The notes: a model not told the origin generated them from the letters alone. 64,000 bases of DNA from Pararge aegeria (GCF_905163445.1 NC_053200.1:7564001-7628000); one strand, 5' to 3'. Shown: positions 1-14,546, counted from the first letter of the stretch. Numbers and translations are program-made.

Positions 1-548
1 GATAACAGATTGAAATTAATAGTGCTACCCTTTTCTACAAATTTACATACATTGGCCTTTACGTCTTGAGAGACTGTTCAAACACTGTCTAAGCGACACT
101 TTTTGTATGGCTAAACAAGTCGATGCGGGAGCTATATTTACGGCGGCAAATATGGCAGTTGATTATGATTTACCTTAATTAATAATAAGCACTCTGTGTT
201 AATACTACCCTTTTACATAACCACTACGAAAATAAAGTCGGATGTCAAATTTCTAACGACTGCATTACTGTTTAAAATTAAACATTAAATAATTAAATTT
301 TTTTGTTTATGTTTGTTAATTACTCGCTTAAATTTGGCGATGTGATTCAAGGTTTTTTTTTTTCTAGCTGGACCCTGCGGTTTCAACCACGCCGACTATT
401 GATTACGACCCAATATAATGGCGTTACATGATGCTTATTTATTTATAAAAACGGTCAAAGTCCATAATTAAAACTAAATAAAACGTGATATAAATATACA
501 GGGGGTAAAAATATTTTATTTAAGAAGCCTGAAATAAGCTTAGTCTTT

Positions 549-873
549 GTAATAGGATTCCGTACCCAAAGGGTAAACAGGACCCTATCACTAAGACTCG
601 GCTGTCTCTCTCTCTCTCTCTGTCATATTTAGAGGTCTCGTACAACAAACGTGATTGTTTTGCCCGTTTTTGATAAGGACAATCAAGGCTCTTGAAATAT
701 TCACAAAATATTTAGGTACATTATTCACTTTAGAAATGAATATTTAAAATAAAATAAATTTAATATTTAAAGGGGGCACTAATACAACTCTCCCGATTGT
801 TTGCCGTTTTGATAGATAGAATGGCACGGAACCCTTCGTGCGCTAGTCTGACCCGCACTTGGCCGTTTTTTTT
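549..873 (+). repeat. Dispersed lepidopteran repeat with (TC)n tract
   Basis: Starts near AGTCTTTGTAATAGGATTCCGTACCC and ends in a GGCACGGAACCCTTCGTGCG...CGCACTTGGCCG block before a T run. A short relative of the end block lies at 59470-59512. A pure TC microsatellite sits at 603-622. I see no coding capacity. Confidence 0.5.
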
Positions 874-1771
874 TATATTCTGTTTTCGCGATACCTAGTA
901 GGAAAATTAATATGAAACGTAATAAAATATGTTTCATTAACTTTGAAACGGCATCGCTACGAAGTTTCCATCATCCTCAAACTTTTATACTACCTACAAG
1001 TTTTATGAGGGCTTTTTTTATATACAAGTAAACTTACTCCAAATTTTGCCATAAGTACTGACTGTTGTACTTCTTTCTCGTGAAAAATATTTTTATGTTC
1101 TGAATTACTTTGTATAAGTTATAATAAGTTTTTTTCTGTGCCATAAAGGATCTATATATGATGCTTATTACCGAATACGATATAGCCTATTTACGTGGCT
1201 ATTAAGTAACTTTATTTTAACTTGTAGTTGTAATTAGGTGTCAAAATATTTATTCACTTATTAATTCAGGTATAAAAATAAAAGAAAATGGATATGTAAA
1301 AAATGAAATGTAATAATAACTGAACATAGTTTAAAATTATAATAATAAATGCTTTTAATTCAGGCCAAATAAACATATGACAAAATTGAAAAAAATACTA
1401 CACTACTACAGACTACGATAATATAACCTAAATCAAATTAAAATAGCAAATAATAATAATAATACAAAAAAAATATATTAAAAATTTAAATGAATATTAA
1501 ACTACAATAACAAATTTCAAAAAATAAAATAATTCTAAAAAAGTTTATTTCCGATTCGCACTGCGATGTTGTTTCAACCAATGCCGGAAGTTAAAGGTTT
1601 AAGGTAAGGTGTATGAGATTAGCCTAGTGCTTAGAGTCAAATCCATCATCTCTTTTTTACATTATAAGCTTACTAGTATAAAACGAAAGAGAATAGAAAA
1701 CAAGAAATCAAGACTTAATCTATACTTACTTAATTATTGTTATGTTTTTTTTTTTCCTCCCGCGGGTGTCG

Positions 1772-1875
1772 TCTGTGGCGTGCACTGTGTTTCTTACCAG
1801 GCTATTACAGCAGGAAAATTGCATAAAACAGCAAAAATTCTCCTCCTATACGAGTTATGTATAAAATTTTAATAG
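1772..1875 (+). mobile_element. Fragment of hAT-like MITE (CAGTGGCGTGCA family)
   Basis: Shares TGTGGCGTGCACTG, GGAAAATTGCATAAAA and CTCCTCCTATACGAGTTAT with the copies at 51902-52010 and 52531-52666. The distal terminal repeat is missing. Confidence 0.5.
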
Positions 1876-2621
1876 CAAATGTAATCAAATGTAATAGATC
1901 CAATATGCAAAACTCTGTAGAGAAATTGGCGAAAATATATTTGTTATTACATTATCAATCATCATTCAACCCTTTACCGGGCTTCTACAGGGCACGGTTC
2001 ACCTTCCATAAAGAAAAGAGTTTATGTGATTCTGTTAGAAAAGTATTCTCGTCAACTCACTAAGTTTGCCTTGTTTTGTAGATTTCGATGCTTGCCATTT
2101 AAAGCGAAAATCCGCAGTTTGAAACTATAATTAATAGGTAGACTCAAATAATTCTCCCAAACTCTGCAATATAAGCGAGGTGTTCGGTACGCAAATTTAA
2201 TGCCTCCAAAGTTGTTTACTATTCGAAGACCTCTTTAAGCTTCTGGCTTGTAACTTGGTATCAACATCAAGTACCTCATTCATTTACGGTTTGCTGAATA
2301 CAAAATACTCTTTATGGCAAAGACGCTGTAATACGTTTTCGATAGATGGCACTGAGAATGAACTTAAGCAATAAAACGATAATTATAATGTAACTACAAG
2401 CGGAGTTGTGATTTCGCGTGAGAGAAAAAAAGTGTTTTTAGTACTGTTAAAGAGAAACAATCCATCATACATTCATCATTATAAAAACAAACCCATTAAC
2501 GGCTCGCTACAGGACACGGGAATCTTATCAAAATGAAAAGGGTTAAGGTCGTAGTCTATCACAATGGCCAAGTGCGGATCTGTAGACTTCACACGCCTTT
2601 GAGAACGTGAATAACAAATAT

Positions 2622-2893
2622 TGACGGCCGACTGGCGCAGTAGGCAGCGACCCTGCTTTCTGAGTGCTAGGCCGTGGGTTCGATTCCCACAACTGGAAAA
2701 TGTTTGTGTGATGAACATGAATGTTTTTCAGTGTCTGGGTGTTTATCTGTATATTATAAGTATTTATGTGTATTATATTCATAAAAAAATATTCATCAGC
2801 TATCTTAGTACCCATAACACAAGCTACGCTTACTTTGGGGTTAGATGGTGATGTGTGTATTGTCGTAGTATATTTATGTTATTTATTATTTAT
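2622..2893 (+). repeat. SINE family A, near-complete copy
   Basis: tRNA-like head with A-box-like (CTGGCGCAGTAGGCAGCGA) and B-box (GGTTCGATTCC) segments at 2622-2700. The AT-rich body contains AGTACCCATAACACAAGC and ends in TATTTATT repeats. Same family as the minus-strand copies at 23297, 29181, 37491 and 43591. Confidence 0.8.
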
Positions 2894-3359
2894 TGCCGAT
2901 CTTTTCATTCACCATTAAAACTAGTTATAATTAATTGCTTTAATAAAAAATCCTCGATTTTGACTCTGACTTTCTCTTTGACTTCTTTTTGACTCGAAAA
3001 ATGACTCTTTATTATAGACTCGATTATATCACCCTTTATTCAATAGACAGAAGTCTGAGTTTATAACGTTTTGTATATGATATGCGCACTTGTAATAATT
3101 GACATGCATATCAAAACATGCTTTTGTGTACGTGCTGTAATAAAAAAATTGTAATATGTATGTTTTAAAAAAGAAATTTATCATAGGTGGGATTGAAGAA
3201 TTAAAATTTTATGTAAATAAAGATAGTATATACATGTAAATAATATGAGTTATACTTAGTCTAAATTTCAGGTTTGTAGAATTAATAAAGAAAATATCAG
3301 TAAAAACTTTGATCCGTTATATTACCAACTTTTAAAAGCTATATCCAAAAACATATAAT

Positions 3360-3840
3360 AACAAATTACGGTGTCTCTAACCTGAAAGATATAGGACTTC
3401 CATACAGACTTCCAACCCCTGTTTACCCCTTTAGAGGTAGATTTGGATAAAATATTTTCTTAGCTTATGTCTGTACTTTAAAGAAACCGATATTCAAAAT
3501 TTCAGGTTTGTAACCTGAAATAATGAAGAAAACTGCAAAAACTTTCATACCATATTTTACTTTAAGGGGGAGTTTTCCAAAATAATTGATATAGATTTTT
3601 TATTAATACAGCGGATAACATACATACATATTTTCACGTATCTAACTTCAAAAACATAGGACTTTCATACAAACTTCCAACCCCTATTACACACTATTAA
3701 GGGTTAATTACTCAAAAACATATTTTAGATAACATCTAGGCCCTAAAAGGAAACCTAATTTTCAAATTTTAAGTTTGTAGGCTCAATAGTTCCTGAGATT
3801 TCGTAGTATTCAGTGAGTGGTTTTCTCTTTTTGTATATAT
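3360..3840 (+). repeat. Unclassified interspersed repeat with two internal copies
   Basis: A block beginning AGGACTTCCATACAGACTTC at 3392 recurs diverged at 3659 (period about 267). Each is followed by a CAACCCCT...TTAGAGG or TTAAGGG segment and a later GTTTGTA segment. I recognise the style of a dispersed insect repeat but cannot classify it. Confidence 0.45.
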
Positions 3841-4198
3841 AGATAAGGTATGATGCCATAATGGTATTTCATAATAGCTTTTGCGAACGACAAATTAGTA
3901 CAGGACATCTTACCCTATACAAAGGGAAGCATCATATAGTCACAACGTCGTTTATCCTTTGTAACGTATTCGACCAGTGGAACCTTAATTTAATTCCGTA
4001 AAGGAATCTCACGGCCTAAGGCAATGACTTCCTGTTCGTTCTGCGGCTTAAGTCTTTGCGCTATTTGGTTTATTTTCGGTAGATTTCGGTAGATGATTTA
4101 GTTTTGCCTAAAATACATTTACGAGTCGTATTTAGGGTTACGTAAGGAAAGGGTATACAAAAAATATACCAAAAATGTAAGCAATTTAAATATCACTT

Positions 4199-4344
4199 GC
4201 TTCAACGGTGAGGAAAACATTGTGAGGAAATCTGCATGCCTGAGAGTTCTCGGTAGTGTTCTTAAAAGGCGTGTGGTATCCAACCAACCAATCCGCACTG
4301 GACAGCGTGGCGGACTACGGTCTTAACCCATATCCCTGTGGAGA
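4199..4344 (+). repeat. SINE family B body fragment
   Basis: Contains CTTCAACGGTGAGGAAAAC, GAGGAAATCTGCATGCCTGA and the GGCGGACTACGGTCTTAACCC segment. A short second piece (GAGACCCGTGCCCTG) is at 4886-4950, and further small pieces are at 5519-5590 and 7679-7772. Confidence 0.65.
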
Positions 4345-4557
4345 TTTTAAAATTCATTTTGTTTTAAATGGTATACTTTCCAGGTAGTCTCATTTAAATT
4401 TCATCGAAATCGGGCTGTTATAAAAAATCAACAATAATGTAACCCAAAGTAGCAAATTGTTCATTATAATATTAAGGATTACTTAAACGATAAAAAAGCT
4501 TGGGTGTGAATTGCTCTAGCTTCATAGCTTAATATAAATTTACTGGAAGATTGTGAT

Positions 4558-4713
4558 AACAAAAAATTACCCGGCTAAGTTTGTTGTGGGCTCTTCTTAG
4601 ACCAGGGCGCGTTTGGAACCCCTTACAATTATGTAAACAAATATGTATGAACGCTTCATAAGTGCCTGTGATAGGCCTACATGATTAAAGAAATTTTGAA
4701 TTTGAATTTGAAT
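4558..4713 (+). repeat. LINE 3' tail ending in TTGAATT repeats
   Basis: Contains TTGTTGTGGGCTCTTC and GGGCGCGTTTGGAACCCC and ends in GAATTTGAATTTGAATT after AAAGAAATTT. This is the short-repeat type of tail left by non-LTR elements. A similar tail (TTTGACTTTGACTTTG) is at 18567-18585. Confidence 0.5.
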
Positions 4714-6054
4714 TATTTGGCGTGCGCTGAGAAAAGTATTGATGATACATAAAAAATATGTTCAAAATATGTATGTGATTAAAGTACTCATTATTACCTA
4801 TAAAAAGTCCGCGAGGGAATACATCTATCATATTTAGCACTCAATAGTTGCCTAGAAACAAGTATTTTTAACCCTTATCACTTTGGAGACCAGTGTGAAG
4901 GAGACCCGTGCCCTGTTGTGGGTCGGTCATGGGTACATAATACAATGATGTTAAAGAATTTATACCTAATATAATATTAAAATATGCAATTTGAGTTAGT
5001 TTGCAGACAAACTCCAGATATGATATTGCTAAAACTGGCAGGTTTCTCGAAACGTGAAACTTGTGTTATAGGAGCGAACATAAATCTGAAAATCCGCAGT
5101 TGCGAGCTATCGTCGTCTAGATAGCTAAAATGAGCCAACCAATCTAAACTAAAAGCAAAACGTTTATGAACCATTAACAATTTTACAATGCGCAAATTCT
5201 GAAATATAATCTAAAAATCATCGTCATTATCGCTGCCCCATTACGGGTTGGCGGGCAACGAAAACTGCAAGCAAGAAATAATAAAATATAGTTTGTACAT
5301 AATACGCACTTATTTGAAAGACTTACGTTGACCTTCTTTACTTTGAGAGAGGGATTCATCCGATGAATTTGCAGCGGGCCCCTTAAAGTAAATAGGTAAT
5401 ATGTCTATGTACCTATATGTAAAATTAATATTTATATGTACCTAAATAAACCACTGTAAGTTAGGAGGTACTTACCTATCTAGAATTGAATACCAATAAG
5501 AGCTTTCGACAGTAAGTCCACCAGTTCGCAATGGGCTAGTGTGGTGGACTGTGGCCTTCCTTCTGAAGAGAGGTGTCCTGTAGTGGAAGCAGTAACCAAC
5601 TTTGAAATGAAGAGATTATTAATTCGGATGTTTTTTTTATCAACGATTGGGCATTATTCCTTCACTTATAGACGTATTTGCAAAATTATTTTTATGTTCG
5701 AAAGAAATTATCTGATTATCGGAGATATACAAAGAAACTCATCCGAAAACGATAGCAAATCATCCGCGATTGCTGCGATCGCATAAATGTGTTACATACA
5801 TGCGCTCAAAAAGGTTACGCAGATGTATTCAGTATATCAAAGTACACCGTACTGCGTACAGCCACATTTTCTATCAAAGTTGGTACTATATTTCTCCACG
5901 TCTTGAAGCTAGTTCACTTCCCCGGACATGTCACAAAAAAACTCAAGTTTAACAAAACGCTTGGAAAATTGCATTAGATAGTAAAGAAGAATGTCAGTGA
6001 GGATTCATAATATTATGGGCGAAGATAAAGTCTTGTATGCAACTGTTGATAATC

Positions 6055-6686
6055 TATACTTATAATAAAACTGTAACTGGAAGATTTCTGTACATTTAAT
6101 ATATTTTGAACATTTTGACCGGGGATGGTTTATAATCGATACTGAGTCAAAACATATTTTTATTTAATTTTTGTCTGTCTGTGTCTTTCCGGGCATCACA
6201 TGAAAACTACAGAACGGATTTAAATAAAATTTTATATAATGGTAGCTGATCTTCCGGGTCAACATATAGGCTACTTTTTATCCCGATAAACAATAAACTT
6301 CTCCCGGGAAATTAGATAAAAAAAATTATCAATTTTACTTCATAGCTCCGCTAAATAAACCGATTTTAATAATTGCGTAATTTTAAGGCATGTATTGTGT
6401 CATTTTAATGTAGATTTGATAAATATTGTCGGATATAAAGGACATAACTCTTCACGGATAACAGCGAGTCGCAAAGCATATGGGCGGAAATTTGGCAGAG
6501 ACATACAATATAGTCTGGAATAGCTCATAAGCTTCTTTTTATCCCGGAAAACCAAAGAGGTCCTACAGGATGGCATTGCTATATTTTCCGCATTTGTCTT
6601 TCAAAATCTTAGGTTCTTGATTTTTTTAAGATATTAAAACTGATAATAACCGATTTGATCACGAAGTTGCAAATCGGGTCAGCTAG
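6055..6686 (+). mobile_element. Lep1-like Helitron, probable
   Basis: Body with ACTACAGAACGGATTT, TATAGGCTACTTTTTATCCCG and a second CTTTTTATCCCGG block. It ends in TCAGCTAG followed by T, matching the CTAG end of Helitrons. No protein coding is visible. Confidence 0.55.
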
Positions 6687-8314
6687 TTACGTAATAAAAC
6701 ACTTGTGTGAGTTATTTACACAGTTTCATTAATAACTATAACAGCATTGAAGTAAAGTGTTATTTCAACAAATCAGCAATAGATAAAAGGAGAATATTAA
6801 TGCGTGTTAAAATAAGGACAAAATCATTGATTGGAGCCGTAAAAAAGTTTGACTTTTTTTAGCTGCACAAGAACTCCTCCCATGCTCCCTTCTATATAGG
6901 CTTCCACGAGAAAATAGAAAATTCTTCAAGCAAATAATTCTTTATTGAACCGAGCTTAGTTTTGTCTATCGTTAATCCAAAGTAATGCGCAAGAACCTCG
7001 GTCCATGCAATATAGTGTAATAGAAATGATAGGCTTGTAGAAAAATATCGATGTTTCAATATTTTAATTTTTTTTCGAAATTATTAATATTGTTTTAGCG
7101 AGATATATTTTTTGGATAAATAAATATATCGATATGAAATAACAAGTATGAAAAATGTATTGAATATGAAAACGGTGCTGTTGTATTTCCAAAAGCAACG
7201 TGAAACGCTACAATTCAATATTTATTTTCAATATCGATAAGATGTATATCGATTAGGTACATTCCTTTTCGGTCCTTCCTACATCCTTAGGAAATGAACT
7301 TAACGCCGGCACGGACTAAGTCTTACGCAATGGCACGAACATAACAAGAGAACTAACCCCTTGGGTTAACCTTAATTTGATTAGCATAGAATAGGCATAC
7401 TGAGATTTGTCTTTTATTTCATTAATGTATCTTAAAAACTCTACTAATATTTTTATCTATAAACCTTTTTTTTCTTTATTTATAGTCATGTTAATGCGCC
7501 ACGTTAATGCGCCGCTTGGAAATAGGACGAATTCTCTTTCGTAGAAGAGATAAGTTTAGAGCTTTTTTAGAGCGCTCTCTCAAAATAAGCTTTTAAAAAA
7601 TTGTAGATACAAATAATAAATCTACATAATATCAGCAGTGATTTTGTCTTTCTAAATATTTGAATAATCCATCAATCCGAATTAAGCCAGCGTGGTGGAC
7701 TACGGCCTTCTCATTGTGTGAGGAGATCCATGCTCCGTAGTGGGCCGGTATTATGGGTTAATGTGATGATGACCATGAAATATTTGAATAACGTTAAACA
7801 AAAAAACAGTCGAAGCGAACTATTAACATTTTGATTTTGTTTGTTCCTTACTTATTCAATGAAAAAAAAATGACATTTTAATCGTAATTTTAAGTTATAA
7901 ATCATTAATCCTTACAAACGAAATTAGCAAGCATTTATTTCGCCCGTTCAAGCATATAATTTGGGAGATAATGAAAATATTATATATTGGAACGTCCGGG
8001 AGCGGACCTGGGTACATAGATATACCTACAATACGTTAGATATAATAATATAATCGTTAAGCTGTCTTGTTCAATACAGTCGTGTAGTAATCCTGACATT
8101 TGAGCGACAAACAGTTAATACCTGAACATGCTCAATTGATTAAGGAGATTACGTATTGAATAATAATATATAATATACGAGATACAAATTACTCATGAAA
8201 AAATTGAATTCACTGAAAAATTGGGTGCACATTTTTGCATACAAAAAAAGCCAACGTATTATATGCTTAGTGTCCGGAGTTACGGAATATGACGTTATTT
8301 AAACTAACATTTGA

Positions 8315-8640
8315 CAACCTCCCTGGCGCAACGGTGAGCGCTGTGCATTTCAGTAGGAGGTCCCGGGTTCGACTCCCAGCAAGGGCAATTTGGGAATTTA
8401 TAATTTCTGAATTTTCTCTGGTCTGGTCTGGTGGGAGGCTTTGGCCGTGACTAGTTACTACGTACCAACAAAGACGTGCCGCTAAGCGATTTAGGTGCGA
8501 AGTCGCGTAGAAACCGATTAGAGGTATGCCATACTACCTTACAGGTTAGCCCGATACGATCTCAGACTGCATCATTACTTACCATCAGGTGCGATTGCAG
8601 TCAAGGGCTAACTTGCAGTGGGATAAAAGAAAAAAAAAGA
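8315..8640 (+). repeat. SINE family C, full-length copy
   Basis: tRNA-like head CTCCCTGGCGCAACGGTGAG with B box GGTTCGACTCC at 8315-8385. The body contains CTCTGGTCTGGTCTGG, GAGGCTTTGGCCGTG, CCGCTAAGCGATTT and GATTGCAGTCAAGGGCTAAC, and ends in an A-rich tail. It is the best preserved copy of this family in the window. Confidence 0.8.
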
Positions 8641-10977
8641 GCCATCTTTTGTTATTATCCGACCTGAAAAAAGAAAAGGATTTTAATTCGGTTGTATTTT
8701 TTTTATAGTAGGTAAAATGTTTTGTTCATTATTTTTATAAAACACAATATATGGATTAATAAAAAGTGGACTCATTTTCTGCTAGATTTGATACAAAACT
8801 GTTTGTCTAGTAGTTTATTGATCAAATCTTATTTAGTATACTAAAGTACCTACCACAATTATGCGACTGAAAAAGTAAGTGAAAATGCAATGTTGCCTTA
8901 CAATGTGAAAAGCGAATGCAAGCATCTTCTGAAATAAGTTTGCAGAGTGCAGACAAACTCGGCGAAGGGAATTTGTTTTATAATCGATATATTAATACGT
9001 GAAGCAAAAACTTTATACCCTTTTGTATTATAAGTTGTTTGAAAAAATAGGCAAATTGTCAAGTTTCAGTGTCAGTTAGCAAGATCTGTGCAGAAGTGTA
9101 TGTATCGTGGAATAAAACCTTAATAATGTTCAAACTAAATGTTCAATTGATTATCGTCGAATTATGAGCACTGGTCGAATATTATAGTATTTTTAATTAT
9201 TTAGTCTTATGGCATTTTCTAGCGGGTTTAAAATATACCTTATTATAATATAAAAAGGTAAATATATTAAAATAGCATAGGACGTCTAGTAGGTACATTG
9301 TAAAAGCAAGTGCCTTGAAAACTTCGTAATAAAACAGCGTGCCATAAACTTTAAGCCTTTATCAGCGAACTTTCATCCAACCGCTGAAACAGCGTGGGTG
9401 AAATAAAGCATTTTTTTGTGCAGAAAAACTGCTGACTTTATGTGAATTATCTTTTGATGTGTCACACACATAATTTACTATGAACCTATCTTGGAAAAAA
9501 TTACTCTTGAAATTTAACATGTTTCAGGGGCGATAAATCGAACTAGGTAGTTTCATTTTTAGAAAACGTCCGTTTGTTCGTGTTTCCAGACAATGAAAAG
9601 CAAGGTATATAGCTCGGGTGGGAAATCAAGCGGTCTCGAAACCAGACCATGGTTGGAATCCAGATATTTTTCCCATTTTTTTAATGATTTACCAAAAAAA
9701 AATACCGTTGATCCAGATACTTGATTTTTATTAATGTCAATTATTGAGGCAGCTTGTTGTCGAGTTATGATATATGAACAAACGAAGCTGTAGCGTGGGT
9801 GGACTACGGAATGCGGCAGTTCGAGGTATATTATGTAGAACAGTTTTATTATGTATGACAGTACCTACACAGATGAAGTCGTTTCGTTTAAGTATTGAAC
9901 AACTCTAACAATATTAAAGAAAAATCAGCAATTAATAAAATGAAAACCTATAGCGTTTGTACGCAAAGTACAGTAGTACTTTTGGATCTATAGATCAGTT
10001 AAGAGTTTTTAAAGATTATCACTAGATGGCACTACATGACTCTCGCTCAAAAGTGGATTGCGCTAAAGAGATTTTTTCTTACCAAATCACTACAGGCCGA
10101 TCCGCGTGTTATGAGAAGACGTAACTTCATAGGATCATTACTATTACTATAGTAAGCTTTCACACACTAGATGAGATGTGGCGCAGTGTCCTGAGCGTGA
10201 GGTTGACAATAACTCCTGTCGTTAGTCATCGATGATCGTTCACTCTTAAGACTCTTTCGGGAGGAGGGCGTGGGACACCGTCGCTCACTGAGTGACCCTT
10301 TCTTGAAACTCTTTATAGTCCATACTAATATTTAAATGCTTTTGTGGGTTTATTGATTTATATAACTTCTTAGATTAAAAGTAGAGATAGGGCTCAAGCT
10401 AATTTGAATATTAGTATAGTATAGTACCTAAGTCCTACTAGTATCGCAAAACTCACACTCAAGTTTGCCTTAACTATCGATATGCCATAGATAATCAACA
10501 AATATGACGATTTATGCTAGTGATCCCTATTGTTGCGAAAGCAACATATTAAATCAATGATTTCAAGTTATAAAATGTAAAAAACAAAATAACACTTAAA
10601 ATTCTGCTATACAATGAAATACACAATTTAAAAAAACACTTCAACCGTTGAAGACACTTACTTTGTCAGAAAATAGCGGTAATTTAACGGCGAAATGGCA
10701 CGCGATAGCATTATGGATATAGTGCCGTAGAGCCATTTCTCAATATTCCTTATTTATTGATGTGACAGTACCATACCTACACGCGAGCGAAGCCGGGGGC
10801 ACTGGGCAGAGCTATATTAATTACGTACGTAATATTTTTTTATAATAGACATACATTTTAATGCATAGCATTTTATTCAATGCATCTTAATTAAGGTTTA
10901 AAAGTTTTCCCAGGGCTGTAAAATGAATGTAGAATGTAGAACTTCCGAAAAAAAAAAGAGTTTTGGTGAAAATCCGT

Positions 10978-11200
10978 ACACTAATATTATAAATGCAGAG
11001 GTTTGTGGGCAACCACTACACAGGCCTGAGATTTAGCATTTAAATGAGCATTCTGGAGATAGACATGGAATACTTTTTATTGCGAAACAGAACCGAGAAA
11101 TTGTTTGTCTTTACGTTGGCAAAGGCAATTTTTTAAAAAAACCGATGCAAAATATTAGAATGCTTGCGTCCTGAAGATAGACATAAGATGCGAAAACCAT
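10978..11200 (+). repeat. Lep1-like Helitron fragment
   Basis: Begins CACTAATATTATAAATGC and continues with degraded family sequence. The CTAG end is lost. Confidence 0.35.
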
Positions 11201-11478
11201 CCCCCCCGTGATGATGCAGTCTTAAGATGGTAGCGGGCTGACCTGTCAGGGAATATAGTAGTTATACCCCTAATCGGTTTCTACGCGACATCGCACCGGA
11301 ACACTAAATCGCTTAGCGGCACGTCTTTGTCGGTAGTGTGGCAACTAGCCACGGCCAAAGCCTCCCAGACATGAAATTAAGAAATTATTAATTCCTGAAG
11401 TGCCCCTACCGGGAATCGAACCTAGGATCTTCTAATAAAATTCACGGCGCTAACCATTGTGACAGGGTCGTCAAAAAG
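11195..11478 (-). repeat. SINE family C copy, minus strand
   Basis: Read on the minus strand it shows the head with the GGTTCGATTCCC B box, the CCGCTAAGCGATTTAG block and GGTTTCTA...GATTAGGGGTAT. It ends at GACTGCATCATCACGG. The A-rich tail is missing. Confidence 0.75.
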
Positions 11479-12060
11479 GTAAGTATAATAGACAGACCTT
11501 TATGGTGGATAAAGGCCTGTTTTTCATTAAAAGTGTTCCGTCGCAACTTCGTCAAGGAGCACGGTATTTGACAGACACTCGTAATAAACTTATTCAATTA
11601 AAACCGCATCTTGGAAATCTAAACAAGGCTTGTGTCTATTGTCACTCTTGCAATGTTATTATTCCATTTCAAAGATATTATTATGCCGGGAATGGCATTG
11701 TGGAATATTTCCAGAATAAATCTAATTTGCAAACCTCGTTTTCGCCTTCCTTGAGAATTTTCCATACAACATCGTTCATAAACATTTTCCTATAAGTGGG
11801 TATATTTATGATGAAAATAAAACGACTTCAAAAAAGGAGAAGGTTCTATGTTCGACTTTTAAATGTTTACTATCCAATTCTTCCGGCAATTATAGATCAC
11901 TTTTGATATTTTTTTTAAAGTGTTTTAAGGTCGAATTGTCACCAAGACAGGGTCAGATAGGGAAAGTATACATATAAGATAGAAATCGAAAGAAATCTTC
12001 TAATTTTATAACCATGTACAAATTGTACATTGTAAAATGGGTACGATTCTGTTGCGTACC

Positions 12061-12178
12061 TATACATCTCTAAACTAAATTGGCAGGTCAAAAATACCAC
12101 TACTTTTAATTTTGAAGTAGAAAAGGACTGCTGCATTTTTAGGCAAGCCAATTTAGTTTAAGAGATTTGTGTACAACT
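12061..12178. mobile_element. Palindromic MITE (TACACAAATCTCTAAAC family)
   Basis: ATCTCTAAACTAAATTGGC at the left end pairs with GCCAATTTAGTTTAAGAGAT at the right end. Inner arms around ACTACTTTT and AAAAGGACT also pair. Relatives lie at 14547-14693, around 52420-52700 (itself interrupted) and, as a fragment, at 57862-57890. Confidence 0.6.
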
Positions 12179-14546
12179 TAAATGGGTTCTATATGCGTTT
12201 CTCTCTCCCTTAAAAAACAAATGAAATCTACAATTCAAGATTTGAGTGTTATCATAGAAGTGTCATGGATTGAATTTTTTGGGACATGGAATAAAGATAC
12301 GTAAATAAACACGTCAAATACTTTGTTCTTTAATATTTTCTTTATTTTAATATATAAATTGAGGCAAAGTTCAAGTTTTCACTGCTTACAACGTATATAG
12401 TACATTTACAATTACAAAGTAAGACCAAACACTTATGTAAAACAATAATTCGAATAACAATACTAAGGTACACAGCGTGTCACGTAAAACAAGCTCTTGC
12501 TGACGGAATCACTCTCTGTTTTTTTCTTTTAGAGAGATTTATCAACTGGTGGTCTTCATACAAAACACATTATTTGATAACGACATCGCATTTTCTGTAT
12601 AGAGATAACAAGTGGCTACCGCTAAGCAACTATCGGAAACTGACAAAAGGAGCTGATCTTACTGCGCAGAGTGTACTATCTAAATAAATTGCTAGGCAAT
12701 TTATCATGAACGAATAAAAGTTTTGAGTCTATTGGTTTTTATAAGTTTATAACACTAAAAATAAAAGTTTACCTAGTAATATAATCGTTATCATCAAAAT
12801 TGTCCACTGAGCAGTTTGATCGTCAAAGCTCTTTTTACATGACACGACCTTTACTTTAAATATATTTTTTTTATAAACAGTTTCAATAGAAGCTTTCAAG
12901 CCGCATTCAACGACCATAAAATTATAAAAAGGCACGATTAGCTAGTACATTCAAGTAGAGATCCGATTTGCAATAAAATTTAGATTAAAAATATATATAT
13001 AAAAAAGGGCCGAAATAAAACTTTATATTTTAGTAACTTTAAACATTGTACATTTGTGTGTATGTATTTTGGTGTAATAAACTATTTATCATTCAATCAA
13101 AATCTATAACAAACTGAAAAGTACTTATGATTAATCATTATGTATATAAATAAAATTATCAAAAATCATTTATTTCAAGTATGCATACTTTGTAAATAAT
13201 TTTGCAGCAACAATTCTCCGTTAGTGGGGACTATAACACCTTCGTGAAGCAGATGATACTAACCAGCAAGAAACTCAGCAGTTCTTCAATTGTAACATCA
13301 AAATGTTAGTTTTGGCGCTATATTTTGTGGACTAAAGGGCAAAAGTTTATCTGTGATTTTCAGAAGCTTAATGTGTCAAGAGAAGTATTACTTAAAATAA
13401 ATACATCTAAAATACGTTTTTGTATTTATTGCGATCCATCTTTAAATATTGGAATCCGTATCTTGTTACCATTAAGTTACTAGTTGGCAGATAAAATGCT
13501 TCTATTTGCCAACTCCAGTGTGCATTCAATATTATACTATGATATAATTGCCACCCACCCGAGTGTCCATCGGTGTGCGCATTAATTTCACTGGACAAGG
13601 CTGTTCAAGTTCATAGTATATACTCACATATATACACCCAAGTAGACATACTTTAGATAAACGAAAGTTATTTTTCTATCTGCGTTTGAAGCACCTTGTA
13701 TCAGTAGCCTAAGCAGTATCCTGTCTTATACAATACGTAAGGCAATATGGCATACAATAAAAGCTATGTGTAATAGTCAACGATTAGAAAATAGATTCTT
13801 TTAACGATTTTAGCCTCATTTCTAGAGGAGGTTGTGGACGTATCCAATGCCTAAAAATAGTGAATAGGAGTCAAAACTTTCAAAAAGGTTAATAAAATGT
13901 AAAACAAAAACACAAACTGTGCAGTATTCAAACATTTATAAGCTCTTACAGACCGAGCTTAGATAGTGATGCAAAAGCAATCGAATCCTAGATTAACAAC
14001 TTAATATTTATGGACGTTTAATGATCAACGCAGACCGAATGACCAAGTGCTATAGCCTGCGAGAGCTCTTTTTCTACACACACTTAATGCTTACTTAATG
14101 TTCCACTGCAGAGCTCAAGACCCCGCTATATAAGAGAGGGATAGAGCGTTACTAGTAGTCATCTTTGTCCAATTCAAATAGAGTTCAATTAGAGCTATTA
14201 GTATATAAGACAGAAACTAATTAAAGATGAAGCTATTGAGTTCTCCGAAGCGATACGTACACAGCTTCAGCGTAGTTTACATTCGCTATCGTCACATGCC
14301 CTCAGATAAGATCACAGTAAAAACCGCACTTTATAATACAGTTATTTTAGTGTAGCACAATGCGGTTGACATATGTACGTCATTCATTCTCCGTTCACTA
14401 AAATCCAAAGCAGACTCCTGAGAGAGAGTAAGAGTAAGAGAATGAGAGAGGAGAGAATACGACACCCGAACCACAACGCAATTTTTGCGTTTTATGACGC
14501 AAAAGCTGTTGTAGTATAAATTGTATCGGACGATTAATTGTGTCAA

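Noticed and set aside
2622..2700. Possible tRNA gene
   Set aside because: The A and B boxes belong to a SINE head. The same head recurs with the same body at four other places, and no clean cloverleaf closes.
11502..11795. 97-codon plus-strand frame
   Set aside because: No recognisable domain, composition like the surrounding intergenic DNA, no splice or repeat-protein similarity.
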